A stretch of 64,000 nt of DNA. Source: Byssochlamys sp. IMV 00236. Lineage: Eukaryota > Ascomycota > Eurotiomycetes > Eurotiales > Thermoascaceae. The translations under genes and the position numbers were made by a program. Location of the stretch: contig MSJH02000623.1 in NCBI GenBank assembly GCA_001931875.2, forward strand, positions 197,438 to 261,437, read 5' to 3'. The notes under the pieces were generated by a model. That model made no database searches. It had not been told where the DNA came from and saw nothing but the letters and a program-made list of their open reading frames with translations. Numbering within the stretch: position 1 is the first letter of the stretch; every line of letters starts with the position of its first letter. Below, piece after piece: positions 9,872-20,392 of this stretch.

Positions 9872-12166
9872 CATGTTTTGCCTCTTTGGGGACAAGCGTG
9901 CGCCACAAGAGGCACGTGATGGCGCACGTGTTTCTTCCTTTTTCGGGTCTATATACGACAATTATCCTTTTTAATCAATGTCAATTCTCCTCCTTACGTT
10001 TTCGGGGCGGGTTTATCCAAGGCGTTATGTGTGCTGCTGCGTTTTATTTTTCAAGCCCGCGGACAGGAACACGGAGGCCATCTATTCTCTCACTTTGGAC
10101 GACTGATGATGATTTTTTTTTTGAGATGTGCATAGTCCGAGGTCTATGGAGTACGGCGCAAAAGGGATACTGGAGGATTCGCTTCAGTGGAATACGAAAA
10201 GCTGATTGACTTGCTATATCCTCCATGGGGACTTGCTTTTGCTTACGAGGCTTCTCTGCTTTACTGTCTTTTCCGAGTTGCTATGAGCATCGGAGGATGA
10301 AGCTTCGCATATTATTTACGAGGACTGGATCACTCGTAACGAAAACATTATAACACGAACACGTTCGTTGAGAGTCGGCCACTCATGGCATCTCAATGGA
10401 AGCGAGGAAAAAGGGATGTTACAGGATGCGCATGACAGTGCACACGCACCACTACAGTTCGACATGCTACCTTTGTCTTTGTTGATGCAGCTCTGGTGGA
10501 TTTATTTGACTATCCGCGTCACTGCTGCCGCCATTTCTATCAATGCTCTCTGTCTTTTATACATTCCAACGCTGACCAGCTAGCGCCCCTGCTACAGATT
10601 GTCAGTCGAGATTGAATTGGACAGGGATGGGCTCATGCGATGTGAGCATATGGTCATGACACAGCTTGACCATGAGGAATGTGTATCCTACGCCTTTTCT
10701 TCTTCTTATAATAATAATATATGTATCTTATATGTAGCAAATATGTGCGACGACCTCCTAGTTCCTCTTCTGTGACCTAGTCTGGTTAAACTAAACCGCC
10801 CAAAATTATCTATTGGGCGGTTCGGTTCAGGTATTCTCTATAAATATGACAATTCAAGTGTTGCTAGCTGTTTACTGTGAAGCGCTAGCGAAATATAATA
10901 AAATCAGAGACTTCAAGAGACTTCAAGAGACTTCTCTCTGTGCTACGCGAACTTTGTCTTCTGTTTTTTTTTTTTTTTTTTTCGTAAGTAATAGTGAGAA
11001 TAATCCCGATACAATGTATTGTATTAAAACATTGTCTATTAAGCAGCAGTAGTAGTAGTACTAATGTACAGTACAGTATATTTTCAGGAAATGATTTGAA
11101 ATATAGTTAAAGAGAGAGCTAATTATAATAAAATTCTGAATTCTATAAAGTTATAAAATCAAATTAAGTAAATAAAACTAGAGACACTCTATAACTATAG
11201 CAATAACCCCTAGTTATCTTCTATTATTAGTAATAACTAATTCATGTCTTATTATAAAGTCCCATCCTATCTGTTAACTTTTCACTTAATAAATCTGGCT
11301 AGACGGTCGGTCGATAACGATAAATTATCTAAGGTAGCGATTCGCAGTTCGCTATTGTGGAATTTTTAGTAAGTTACCTATATAGGAATAAATAAATAAA
11401 TCAGATTTCGTTCTTAGCAAGTATTAGTTTTACTCTAAATATATGTATATACATATACATAATAGTAAGAAATGTAATTTTCAGTTCCTTCTCAATCCTT
11501 GGTAAATCCCTCCCGTCGACGTGTTGGACGGAAGAATGGGGGCAAAATCTGTTATAAACCTTGATCTGTATTGCGCAGAAAGTTGATGACATGGACTCTG
11601 GGTTTGTATGTACATACCTGACGCACCTCCACGAAGAACATGAACCCGGGCAATAAGCATCTCCTTTGACCTGCGTCAGCTTAGGAAGCTGCGGCGTAAC
11701 GTCCGGGTCTATCTGATTCCGTGTTTCGTACAGAGGAGTATAGTATCATTGCCGCGGGAGTCCCTCGCACAGCGGTCACAGATACCAGTAGGCCTCACCT
11801 TCATGGACCATCGCTCATGGTAGACATCACAGGTTCGCATCGTGGTTGTTCCTGCATCCGGAGATAGAACCCGCGGAGATTCTCCTAATCGTCAGCAGAC
11901 GGGGCTGGTTCACCCGCAGGGATTGTAGTGTCGTGTCAAAAGAGGGGCAACTGGAGGTACTACTAAATACTGGCAAATGGTCAGATACAGAAACTGAATT
12001 CCCCCTCCCCCCTTCCCCAAGGCTCCATAATCTCCATGATGAACACCCGCTACAGCTTGACCACCCCGGATATCATTGTAGATTCGAGAATTCTTATTCA
12101 ATATCTGAAAGGAGTGTTTTTCGGATCCGCTAAACCTGTGACCCTTGGGGAGAAGGCCTTGGAAGG
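9872..12166. other. Intergenic region downstream of atfB, partly AT-rich
   Basis: No gene is supported. The first few hundred bases are probably the atfB 3' untranslated region. From about 10690 to 11480 the DNA is strongly AT-rich, with a 19-base T run (10964-10982), TAG triplet repeats near 11047 and a short inverted repeat (TAGCGA...TCGCTA) near 11335-11354. This looks like old decayed sequence, but no transposon protein can be read from it. The part at 11640-12166 lies 3' of the caspase-like gene. Confidence 0.55.
10906..10934. repeat. Three tandem copies of AGAGACTTCA
   Basis: A 10-bp unit is repeated almost three times, immediately before a long poly-T run in the AT-rich tract. Confidence 0.85.
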
Positions 12167-13297
12167 TCATTGAGATGGCGCGCGGGCTGGACTACCACTG
12201 GGAGTGCCAGCACGAACCGACGGAAGGAGATTAGGCGTTGAGCACTCGTATAACAGCTTGACAGACGGAAGTCCCTTGAGTTGAGAGTAAACTGCGTATG
12301 ATCCCTGAAAAACAAAACCAGTTGAACTAGTCTTGTAGACCCCGTCGAGTGTAAGTCCAACATTTGGACTTAGCGAACGTAGCCACCCCATGAGATTGCG
12401 CAACTCCTGATCCGAGAAGTCTCGATCTACTTCGATGCCAAATACAGCACGAAGAGCAGGTGGGCCGGAAGGACGTAGTCCTGGAGCTGAGCCGGGGAAA
12501 GGGAGACGTGCAGATGTTACTCCGAGAGGCACTATATGCGTTGGCTTCCGCTGCGGCGATTCGGCTCTTAGGATGGCAATCAGCTCAGCCATATCGATTG
12601 TCTCGCGACCCATCCCTTTCAGCTGGGCGACCTTCGTTGCCAGTTTGGCGGAGAAGGATACACGCTGACCAGGTATAAATGCACCAGGAGCGTTCGCGTC
12701 CACTGCCGCAAGGATATCAACCGAGCGCTTAACAGGCTTCGTACTCTTAGTGGCAAGGTAACTGTAGCAGCAATCGAGGACAATAACCACATCAACCAAA
12801 GCATCGTAGGAAAACATCCCTTCTGCCACGAACTGGTCGATCAGCAAGTTGGTATTTATTGTTTTGTTGCCCGACGCTGACGTGAAGAACAGATTGTCAT
12901 GAGGACCAACTGTCCCGTGACCCGTGTAGTGTATAAAACAGATGCATCGGCCTTGAGGAGAGTAGTTTAAGGCCGCTAGAAACATTTTCGTTGCCTTCTC
13001 TTGAAGTGTCCACCCAGGGGCTGGGTCTTTCTTCTCGAGGGTAAGGATGACAGGGGCAGGAAAACCGAAGGTAGCAAGGAAATTTCGAAAGTTGTCGCAG
13101 TCTCTCTGTGCCTCCGTATTGTCGTCTTCCCACCTTACGTGGAGAGCGAAGGACCTCGAGTAGACCTTGCCATGTTGGTCGGCAGCCTTCTCAAGAGAGT
13201 CACGAAACTGGGTTTCGGTGAGCTGGGTTTGAGACTGAGGCTGAGGCGGAGGCTGAGAGTGAGAGGAAGACTGAGAGTGGGAGTGAGAGTGAGACAT
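12167..13297 (-). CDS. Caspase-like (C14 family) cysteine protease
   Basis: A single exon encoding 376 residues. After a low-complexity N-terminus (Ser-His repeats, then Gln/Pro-rich, residues 1-27) comes a caspase-hemoglobinase fold domain. The catalytic-His motif is HYTGHG at 123-128 (His127), and the catalytic-Cys strand is VIVLDCCYS at about 171-179, with Cys177 equivalent to the nucleophile. Canonical fungal type I metacaspases have DSCHSG at this site; here DCCYS replaces it, so this is a divergent C14 protein and not CasA/CasB. Such domains occur alone or fused to NLR-like receptors in fungi, where they are proposed to act in regulated cell death or heterokaryon incompatibility. No NLR-like gene is seen nearby. 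The substrate is unknown. A TATATA element lies near 13428. Confidence 0.8.
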   Translation of the reverse strand: MSHSHSHSQSSSHSQPPPQPQSQTQLTETQFRDSLEKAADQHGKVYSRSFALHVRWEDDNTEAQRDCDNFRNFLATFGFPAPVILTLEKKDPAPGWTLQEKATKMFLAALNYSPQGRCICFIHYTGHGTVGPHDNLFFTSASGNKTINTNLLIDQFVAEGMFSYDALVDVVIVLDCCYSYLATKSTKPVKRSVDILAAVDANAPGAFIPGQRVSFSAKLATKVAQLKGMGRETIDMAELIAILRAESPQRKPTHIVPLGVTSARLPFPGSAPGLRPSGPPALRAVFGIEVDRDFSDQELRNLMGWLRSLSPNVGLTLDGVYKTSSTGFVFQGSYAVYSQLKGLPSVKLLYECSTPNLLPSVRAGTPSGSPARAPSQ

Positions 13298-14162
13298 GGT
13301 AATGTCAGGTGTATGGACAGTTGTGATGGTAGATATGTTGTAGACTTCAAACTCGACTGCTGAACTGATGGCTTGAGGGAGGTGAAGAAGGAAGAATGCG
13401 AGAAGAGAAGAGAGGGGGGTAGGCGGGCCTTATATATTCAGAATCCTGAGGACTATTCCCCTTCATCGCTTGAGTAGACAAAGTGAATGGTTCCTACATG
13501 ACGGTTAATCCCAACTTGAGACGCGTAGTAGTGAGTGGCTAATCCCAACTTGACTGTATGTGAATACCTAGGTACCTACTGTGCTATAGGCACTAGTACT
13601 GATTGGGCATCCTGTAGCCAGAGCCATCAACGCATCAGCTTTGTGTCGGATTCGAATCTCTGTATGAAGCCAAGCTGCACCTGTTTGCTAGCTATCCGAG
13701 ACAACGGATATCACCGCCTACTAACAAACTGTACCATGGCTCAACTCCGTGATACAGGTAGGAGGGTGTAACCATGTCTCAGGCAGCAGCATAGGAAGCT
13801 TCAGCAGGATATCCGGGTCTAGGAACATAACTATCAGATAGATTCCGGTGTTTTTTAGATAGTAATTAAGCAATAGAGAGTTTTTACCCTCATCTACATG
13901 TTGAGCAGGAATCTTTGCGTCCGTGATCCAAAGCTCGACACTTTGCAGCCTAGTAATCTACCACTATATAGTATCACGGGAAGTTCTATAATATTCTGCC
14001 TACATAAATATATACTGACCATGTAACTTATGCCCGTTAATTAGATTTAAATACCGTAGTTGACTAGTTACCCCGCCTGGCACTTTTGTGCTTCAGAATC
14101 AGATGGGCAGACTACAGGAAAAGAAGATATACTGACTTAGTGTATCTATAATGGCTCTGTTT
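13298..14162. other. Intergenic region, caspase-like gene promoter
   Basis: Nothing coding is supported. It contains the promoter of the caspase-like gene (TATATATT near 13428) and the 3' flank of the phosphatase gene. The short frame at 13535-13771 has no recognisable features. Confidence 0.5.
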
Positions 14163-14816
14163 CTAATCTAGAATCTCATCGAACTTGACGTTTCCATCTA
14201 CGTCCTCTGAAACGGCAAAAGTCCGCCATCCAGCTGCTGGCACGGCAAAATGCCTATCCTCCATAAGGTGGGTGAGAATGCCACCATGAGAGACAATAAC
14301 GATATCGCGCCGCCGATCTCCATTGCGATCCAACTCCTTGAACTGCTCGATCAAACGGCGTCGAACATTACGAGCCCGTTGATCGAGAGATTCTTTGTCC
14401 GGTGCATATGGCCCCTCTTTCACATACCAGTCTGTTGTCAATTTTGCCAGAGAGACGGTAGGGAAAGAAGCTTGTAACACTTTGATCTCGGATCCTGTGT
14501 CGCATGGTCGATCGGAGTGTGCCTGCAACTCCGGATCGAGAAGCAATGGAGCTCCATTTGGTATGCCTTCATCAGAACCCTGAATAAAGGCTTGCTGATC
14601 GATAATATCCCGGAACCCTTCGATCGCAGTATGAAGGGTGCGACGTAAAGGAGACGTGATAATCAGGCCAACGTCCTGTTTGTAGGGAAATGTTTGGTTG
14701 AGGGTTTTTGATTGTTCGATTCCGTTGGGCGATAGTTCGGGGTCGAGAATCGTTTTGTCGTGGTCGACGTTGTGGACGCCTTCCGCGTGTCGAATTATAT
14801 GTACCCGGTTGACCAT
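14163..14816 (-). CDS. Histidine phosphatase (phosphoglycerate mutase-like) family protein
   Basis: A single exon of 217 residues. The N-terminal signature RHAEGVHN (catalytic His10, flanked by Arg9) and a second catalytic His in VSHGGILTH (about residues 176-184) define the histidine phosphatase superfamily. The central part carries TSPLRRTLHTA (a conserved Arg of the phosphate pocket). Small fungal members of this branch are usually broad phosphomonoesterases and not glycolytic mutases. No signal peptide is visible, so it is probably cytosolic. The substrate cannot be predicted. Confidence 0.88.
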   Translation of the reverse strand: MVNRVHIIRHAEGVHNVDHDKTILDPELSPNGIEQSKTLNQTFPYKQDVGLIITSPLRRTLHTAIEGFRDIIDQQAFIQGSDEGIPNGAPLLLDPELQAHSDRPCDTGSEIKVLQASFPTVSLAKLTTDWYVKEGPYAPDKESLDQRARNVRRRLIEQFKELDRNGDRRRDIVIVSHGGILTHLMEDRHFAVPAAGWRTFAVSEDVDGNVKFDEILD

Positions 14817-17030
14817 GACTGAGTGGTAGGTATGTACCTGATAATATCGAACTAATTGAAAGCCTGGCGTTCAGTATATATAGATCGTAGAGAAAGAAAA
14901 TAACAGAAGAGGCTGGGAGAGACTTAAAGCCCTACTAACTTATATAATATGTATCGCCGTTTAAGTATACCACCTCCGTCCCGGTGTGAGAGCTAGTCGC
15001 ATACAAAATGGCCTAAAATTACGGCCGTGTGCTTTTCAGAGGATAATAGCAAGCCATTACGTGGTCACCGGAGCGGCCAAATGAATATTCTCCACCGTGG
15101 TTGTTAGCTGCGGCTGTCTATCTCTGCGATTGCGTGTGGAGCCTGGGATATCGCTGCTGAAGAGGGTGCAGAACATACTTACAGGGGAAGCAGGCGGGAG
15201 ATTCATGTCTGGTCGACCAGGTGGGGTCTGGCATTCAAAGAGGACACAGAAAAAAAACATGCTTCGAAGACAAAGAGACAGCAAGAGGCGAATTGATATA
15301 GATTGAGCTCACAAGGAGAGCTGGAGTTGTCGAGAGAAGACGGGCTCGGTGCGTCCCTCTGAGATCTCGCTTGTGGGCCGCTACTGTGATAATCTAACGT
15401 CCTGTATACTTACTTCGGTAGGCCGTGGGCAGACGATCGCTCAACGCTAAAGAGTCCTACAGCAATTCGCGGTTCGCAGTGATTCTTTAAGATCAGAAAA
15501 TTGATCTACTGCTTGCAAATTGTACCGCATGATGGCCCTCTAACTGAAATTGCATCTACTCGAGGACCAAGAAAGAATTGAAGGAATGGAAGGTAACCTT
15601 CCGCCACTGCGGCATAAGTTGCATACTTACACCATCCAGGTGAGGTCTAGCGCGTGACGCGGTCGTTAATGTTAGACTATGTATAAAGGCCGATAACGGA
15701 TCATCCCTGAGATCAAACAGTAAGATATCATATTAGATATAGTCTAGGCTAGGCCGTGCTAATTTGATGCCTAATTTTTGTGCTCCAGATAGACGCTAGT
15801 TGAGTATCCTAGCTTACGTGTTTCTAGTTTCCTGTTAACTATCTCATGTGGCTATGCAAGATGCTAAGATTGGAATATATAAAAAGGGTTGGAAGTGGGC
15901 AGTGCTCATTAGAAGATCCGCAATCTTAGAAGTTATAGGGGACTATTCAGCTATGACGACCAGAGGAGAGAAACGAGATGGTCTTATCATGTCTAGTGTG
16001 TAATGTTAGGCGCGAGTTAGGATAGAACAATTGATATATTGGGTGTGAGGATGACGGTATGTCACTTTGACCTGGTGTAGGTGTATATTGACTGCCTAAA
16101 CTAATGCTGGGATATGGAAAAAGACGTGGACCTTATTCGAAAAAGAAGTCTCTCGAAAATAATTCAGACCAACCATGCTTCCCGCGTTGCAGAGGTGATC
16201 TCTCTGCTGGGACCTCCGCTCGCTCGAATTCCTCAAACGGAGTGAAGACAGTTTTTTGAATTCTGGGATAAAAAACGGTACCTCAATCCATACAAGTATC
16301 CAGTTCCCGTTAGTTACTAGTATGAAGCCTCAAGAGACCTGGTAAAACGCCGTCCGAATGACAGAAAAATGTCTAGAAAGTTGCGAATCGCGCCTCGAGG
16401 GCGATAATAAGAGAGTTTTCCTGCAGTTTATATACGGAAAGTTCTACACTGGCTGATTACAGAAGAAGAGACCGACTGCGGGAGAGCTTTGGGCTGATGA
16501 GCGGGTTCAGGGAAATGATTGTTGAACAAGGTGCATTTTAAGATATATTAGAGCTGATTTATTTCGATTCCTGTTGAAATCAATAGTTGTTTGTAATAGT
16601 TTAGCGATTCAAGTAGGATAGAAACTCGGACCTTTTCCCCTCCGATTTCAGTAATCAGAGCCACTACCTATGTAAACTCCGCTTGCCTCGGCCCAATCTC
16701 CCCGCACGCGTTAATAGGCGTATTTGGCTTTCTGAACAAATGTGTCATGTCTGACGATCTAGAATAAATGGATTGATCTGTAATAGCTTCGGGGGAATAT
16801 TCAGTGCTATGAGTAAACCATATGCCACGTCATCGAAGTATAACTTACTTATTATATGGGAGTTGTTTCTGAGAGGAGTTGGCTTTGCGGGGTAGAGATT
16901 ATCTTGTCTATTTATTTCAAGAAACATCCTTCTCGTGATATTCTGTCGTAACAATATCTGGATATTTTGATCTACTAGTTCATCAATCACTGACTTGATT
17001 CTAAACGGAAACTGGAATAAACCTCCTATA
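14817..17030. other. Intergenic region with a possible gene relic
   Basis: No intact gene is supported in 2.2 kb. A TATAAA-like element (TATATAAAAAGG) occurs near 15876, but no convincing gene follows it. A BTB-like relic at about 16342-16527 is listed separately. A 119-codon minus-strand frame at 16745-17104 overlaps the first exon of the tautomerase gene and is not believed. Confidence 0.5.
16342..16527 (+). pseudogene. Possible BTB/POZ-domain gene fragment
   Basis: In one frame the sequence reads ...CESRLEGDNKRVFLQFIYG, then KFYTG, a TGA stop near 16453, and LQKKRPTAGELWADERVQ, ending at another stop. The order of a Leu-Glu-Gly-Asp strand, a 'VF..F..YLYTG'-like helix and a later 'ELW..D.' helix matches the C-terminal half of fungal BTB domains. 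The in-frame stop and the absence of an N-terminal half suggest a decayed copy. The similarity is short and was judged by eye. Confidence 0.35.
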
Positions 17031-17733
17031 ATGCCGCTATACGAGGTAATTATCAATCCGTTCACTCGTCCCTTAAACCTTACCCATCTTCCAATTATTC
17101 CCATTGCCTACTTTCTAACCTCCTCCTTCTGAGCTAGATCTATCATTCCACCCCCCTGACAACTATCCAAAAATCCCACCTGGCCCAATCCATCACATCC
17201 CTCCACAGCACAACATTCCGCACCCCCTCCCTCTTCGTAAACATTCGCTTCGTCGCCTCCGAGCCTGCTGGCGACTACTTTGTTGCCGGAAAGCCGACTC
17301 AGCCTACGTCTCCGAATCGCATCGTTGCGATGGTGCGTACGGGCGGGCCAGGACGGTCAAAGGAGACATTCGATGAGGTGGCGAGGAAGATCGAGGGAAT
17401 TTGGGAGGACGTTGTTGTCAACACGGACGGAGGAGAGAAGGGGAGGAAGTTGCATTTTATTGTCTTTACGACGATTTTGGCGGCGGTGGAGAATGGGGTT
17501 GTTATTCCGGGGGTGAGTCTGCCTTTCATGCCTTTCATTTGTAGTCTGGATGGTGGGCTGGGTGGATTCCTGCTGATGATATGTATCTGCGACAGGCGGG
17601 TGAAGAGGGTACTTGGCTGAAGAGTAATATGGCTTATTTCAGAGAGCAGGCAGAGGTGGGTAAGGATGAACATTTCAGGGATATGCTGAAGGAGATAGAG
17701 GAGAGGGAGGATTTGAAGGGTTTGGTGTTGTGA
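17031..17733 (+). CDS. Tautomerase-family protein (cis-CaaD-like)
   Basis: There are three exons: 17031-17045, 17138-17512 and 17596-17733. The tiny first exon encodes MPLYE. The intron from GTAATT (17046) to CTAG (17137) has a CTAAC branch site near 17116 and restores the sequence MPLYEIYHSTPLTTIQKSHL. The product has 175 residues. Pro2, freed after Met removal, is the general base of the 4-oxalocrotonate tautomerase superfamily. The rest (LFVNIRFVASEPAGDYFVAG, then MVRTGGPGRSKE) matches the fungal Tautomerase_3 group related to cis-3-chloroacrylic acid dehalogenase. The natural substrate is unknown; the family includes promiscuous tautomerases and hydratases. Because the first exon is five codons long, automated annotation could easily miss it. 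Confidence 0.85.
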
Positions 17734-17920
17734 TTGGTATATAGAGTATCGATCTATCATGTCTATCGGAAATAATATTTTAGTAAAAAATATGACCCTC
17801 TCTAGAAATCGAACTGCAAGAGATGCATATTGCGCGCTGTGAGATTCTATAGATGAGACGGGGGACTCCGGAATCACGCCAAATGTGACGTTGCGATGCG
17901 AAATGTAACTGCTAATGAGA

Positions 17921-19530
17921 TTACTCCTCGTCGTCGGCCTGCTGATTTCCCGGTGACTTCGGAAATAGCAATGGTTCTTGATGTCTGGTCAGCACAATAT
18001 TCTCAGCTTGCACGGGACAACTTACCATCTTCTTGCGGTTCTTCTCCCGCCTTACTGGCTGAAGGTATGGCGTGGTATACAGCAGGCTCAAACATGGCGT
18101 TGATCTCCTCCAGCGTCTTGCGCGCGGTTTCCTTAACGCAAAAGTAAACGAAGGCGAAAATGAACACGTCAAATATTCCGAACAGAAGAAACGTCGCCCA
18201 TCCCAGGCCGGACATGATATAAGGAGTGCTGAACGACCAGACAAAATTGAACAGCCATTGTGAGCCAACACCCAGAGCGACGCCTGGCTCTCGGATGCGT
18301 GTTGGGAAGATCTCCGATGTGCATGGCCATGGGAGCGGGCCCCATGATAGATTGTAAATGCAGATGTCGAGGTAGATGAGCGAGACAGTAAGAATCCCAG
18401 CGGGTGTAATGTGTCCATCACCTGGTGGCTGATGCGTCTTGACCACCGCGGAAATAACAAGCATACACACGCACATCAATGCTGCTCCCACCATGAGGAC
18501 TGGACGGCGGCCAAACCTGTCAGAGATGAAAAAGACAAAGATGCCGCATGAAATGACCTTGATGGCACCGAAGAATCCAGTCAGCAGCAGGTCCTGGTCA
18601 CCTGGGCCTGTGAGAAGTGAGAAGAATTGCGGTCCAAAGTACGCCAGCGCTGTCGACCCTGTCGACTGTTGAGCCATGAAAAACCCAAATCCAATGAGTA
18701 GCCTGTGAGCGTTGTGCCATTCGAATAATTCCTTCAGGCTGAGTCCGGCCATGACGCGTCTCTCCTCTTCTGCGCCTTGCTTCATCTCCATGAGCTCCGT
18801 CTCAACTATCTCGGAGTCACTAGCACGGAGCCACACGAGACTCCTCCATGCTTCGTCGTAGCGTCCGTTGGCCACCAACCATCGCACACTCTCCTCCAGG
18901 GTCAGCACGCCGAGGCCCATCAGTGCGCCCGGGACGATCTGGAGGCCAATTGGGATCTGCCATTGAATTGCCGATGGCTTCATATATTTAACGCCGTAAT
19001 CAATCCAGTAGGATGCGAGAATACCAAGGGTGAACGAAAACTGATAGCAACTGCCTAGTCGACCGCGAATATCCTTTGGTGATGACTCGGCCATGTAGAT
19101 TGGAGCGACTGTCGAAGAGCCTCCGATACCAAGTCCACAGATGACACGGCCAAGGTAGAACGCTGAGATGGAATGCGTGTTGAGTGTCTCAAGCACAACC
19201 CCAATGCAGAAAATGAGCGAACACGCCGTGATTGCTGGCTTTCTTCCATATCGATTGGTAACCGGCCAGATGGCGAAACAGCCCACCAGAGCACCAGCCT
19301 GCTGGATGCCCACAGCGATCGAGCTGACTCGAGTTGCTTCCGACTTTGCATATCTGAAATCATGTGCAAACTGTTCGAATGTCAAAACTCCGCCTGGACA
19401 AATGTCAGCGACGAAGATCAATGCAGAGCAGGGGCTACATGCCTATTACTCCAGAGTCATAGCCATATAACATCCCTCCACAGCACAGGACTGCAGCCAG
19501 CCAATAGATGCGGAAGCTCTCCAGCGTCAT
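17921..19530 (-). CDS. MFS sugar/quinate-type transporter
   Basis: There are three exons on the minus strand: 19530-19443, 19393-18026 and 17976-17921, encoding 503 residues. The sugar-porter signatures are present: GYDSGVIGG in TM1, NRYGRKP between TM2 and TM3, GRVICGLGIGG, PIYMAESSPKDIRGR, ESVRWLV at the end of the first half, and DRFGRRP in the second half. Twelve membrane segments are expected at the plasma membrane. The sequence resembles quinate and hexose permeases, but the substrate is not certain. The first intron (19442-19394, 49 nt) begins GC instead of GT; this is the only splice that joins GYDSGVIG to GVLTFEQF in frame. The last intron (18025-17977, 49 nt) is GTAAGT...AAG and adds the acidic tail PLLFPKSPGNQQADDEE. 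Confidence 0.9.
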
Positions 19531-20392
19531 TTTAGCGATCAGATACAACTCTGCCCGGGTTACTGGCCTGAATTAGCGTTCTTGCAACGGTGGTCGACAA
19601 CAAGGAAGCGACTAAAGCTGGTCGCATCGCAAGTTGATTCGACACTGACTCCGACAGCCTTAAATGGGAGACGGCGACATAGATCGATCTAGTATGGCAC
19701 TTTGATGGTTGTTACTTCACATCTGCATTTATTCCCGACAAATGTTTAGACGACCTGCTCAGATCATGTCCCGTATTCGATGCGATAAAGGGGCCATAGG
19801 CCATATCTGATCCGGACATCGGTTAACTACTTGGTTAGTTATGTCATCGAGATAGCGTCGCGTCGATCCACGCGGCCCATCGCATTCCATTTGTCTTTGC
19901 AGCCGACGGCCGATGTCGATTTAGAGCTGATGTTGCAAGATCGCGGGGGAAGCACGCCAGCTTGTTTCATCTGTCGCAGCGCATTCGTAAGCTTCTAAGT
20001 TATGGTAGATCCGATACGCGTGGCTTGACGGGTCAAAGAAAGACATTATCCGACATACCCAGTAACTCAGCCATTCACCGTTGATCATTCATCTATCAAA
20101 TATAGGATTCTCTGAGGTCGTGTTGGACTTAAGGGGCACGCGTTTCACTGGCAATTAATCTACTCATACATAACACGTCCAGCTTAGAATCGATGGCTGA
20201 AACTTGCAAGTGGCATACAAATTGCCTTCGTTTTGACCAAGCCATCTATAGGGATAAAATCAAGATCGGTTTTACTGGGCTTCGCATATCATCCCTTACA
20301 TTTCTACAAGAGAGGAAAACAATAATAGAACTGGTTTCGAATCTGTCAATCCATATACACATCAGAAGCAAGCGATAGCAAGATGAAAAATC
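19531..20392. other. Intergenic region upstream of the MFS transporter
   Basis: No gene is supported. It holds the transporter promoter and the 3' flank of the F-box gene. A GCCGACGGCCGATG element near 19901 recurs near 21915. Confidence 0.5.

Noticed and set aside
10690..11480. AT-rich block as a transposon
   Set aside because: No terminal repeats, target-site duplication or transposase fragment could be read, so only AT-rich sequence is reported.
16570..16700. tRNA-like reverse-strand sequence
   Set aside because: Some B-box resemblance, but no complete set of stems could be formed.
16745..17104. 119-codon minus-strand frame
   Set aside because: It overlaps the tautomerase start region on the other strand and has no recognisable features.
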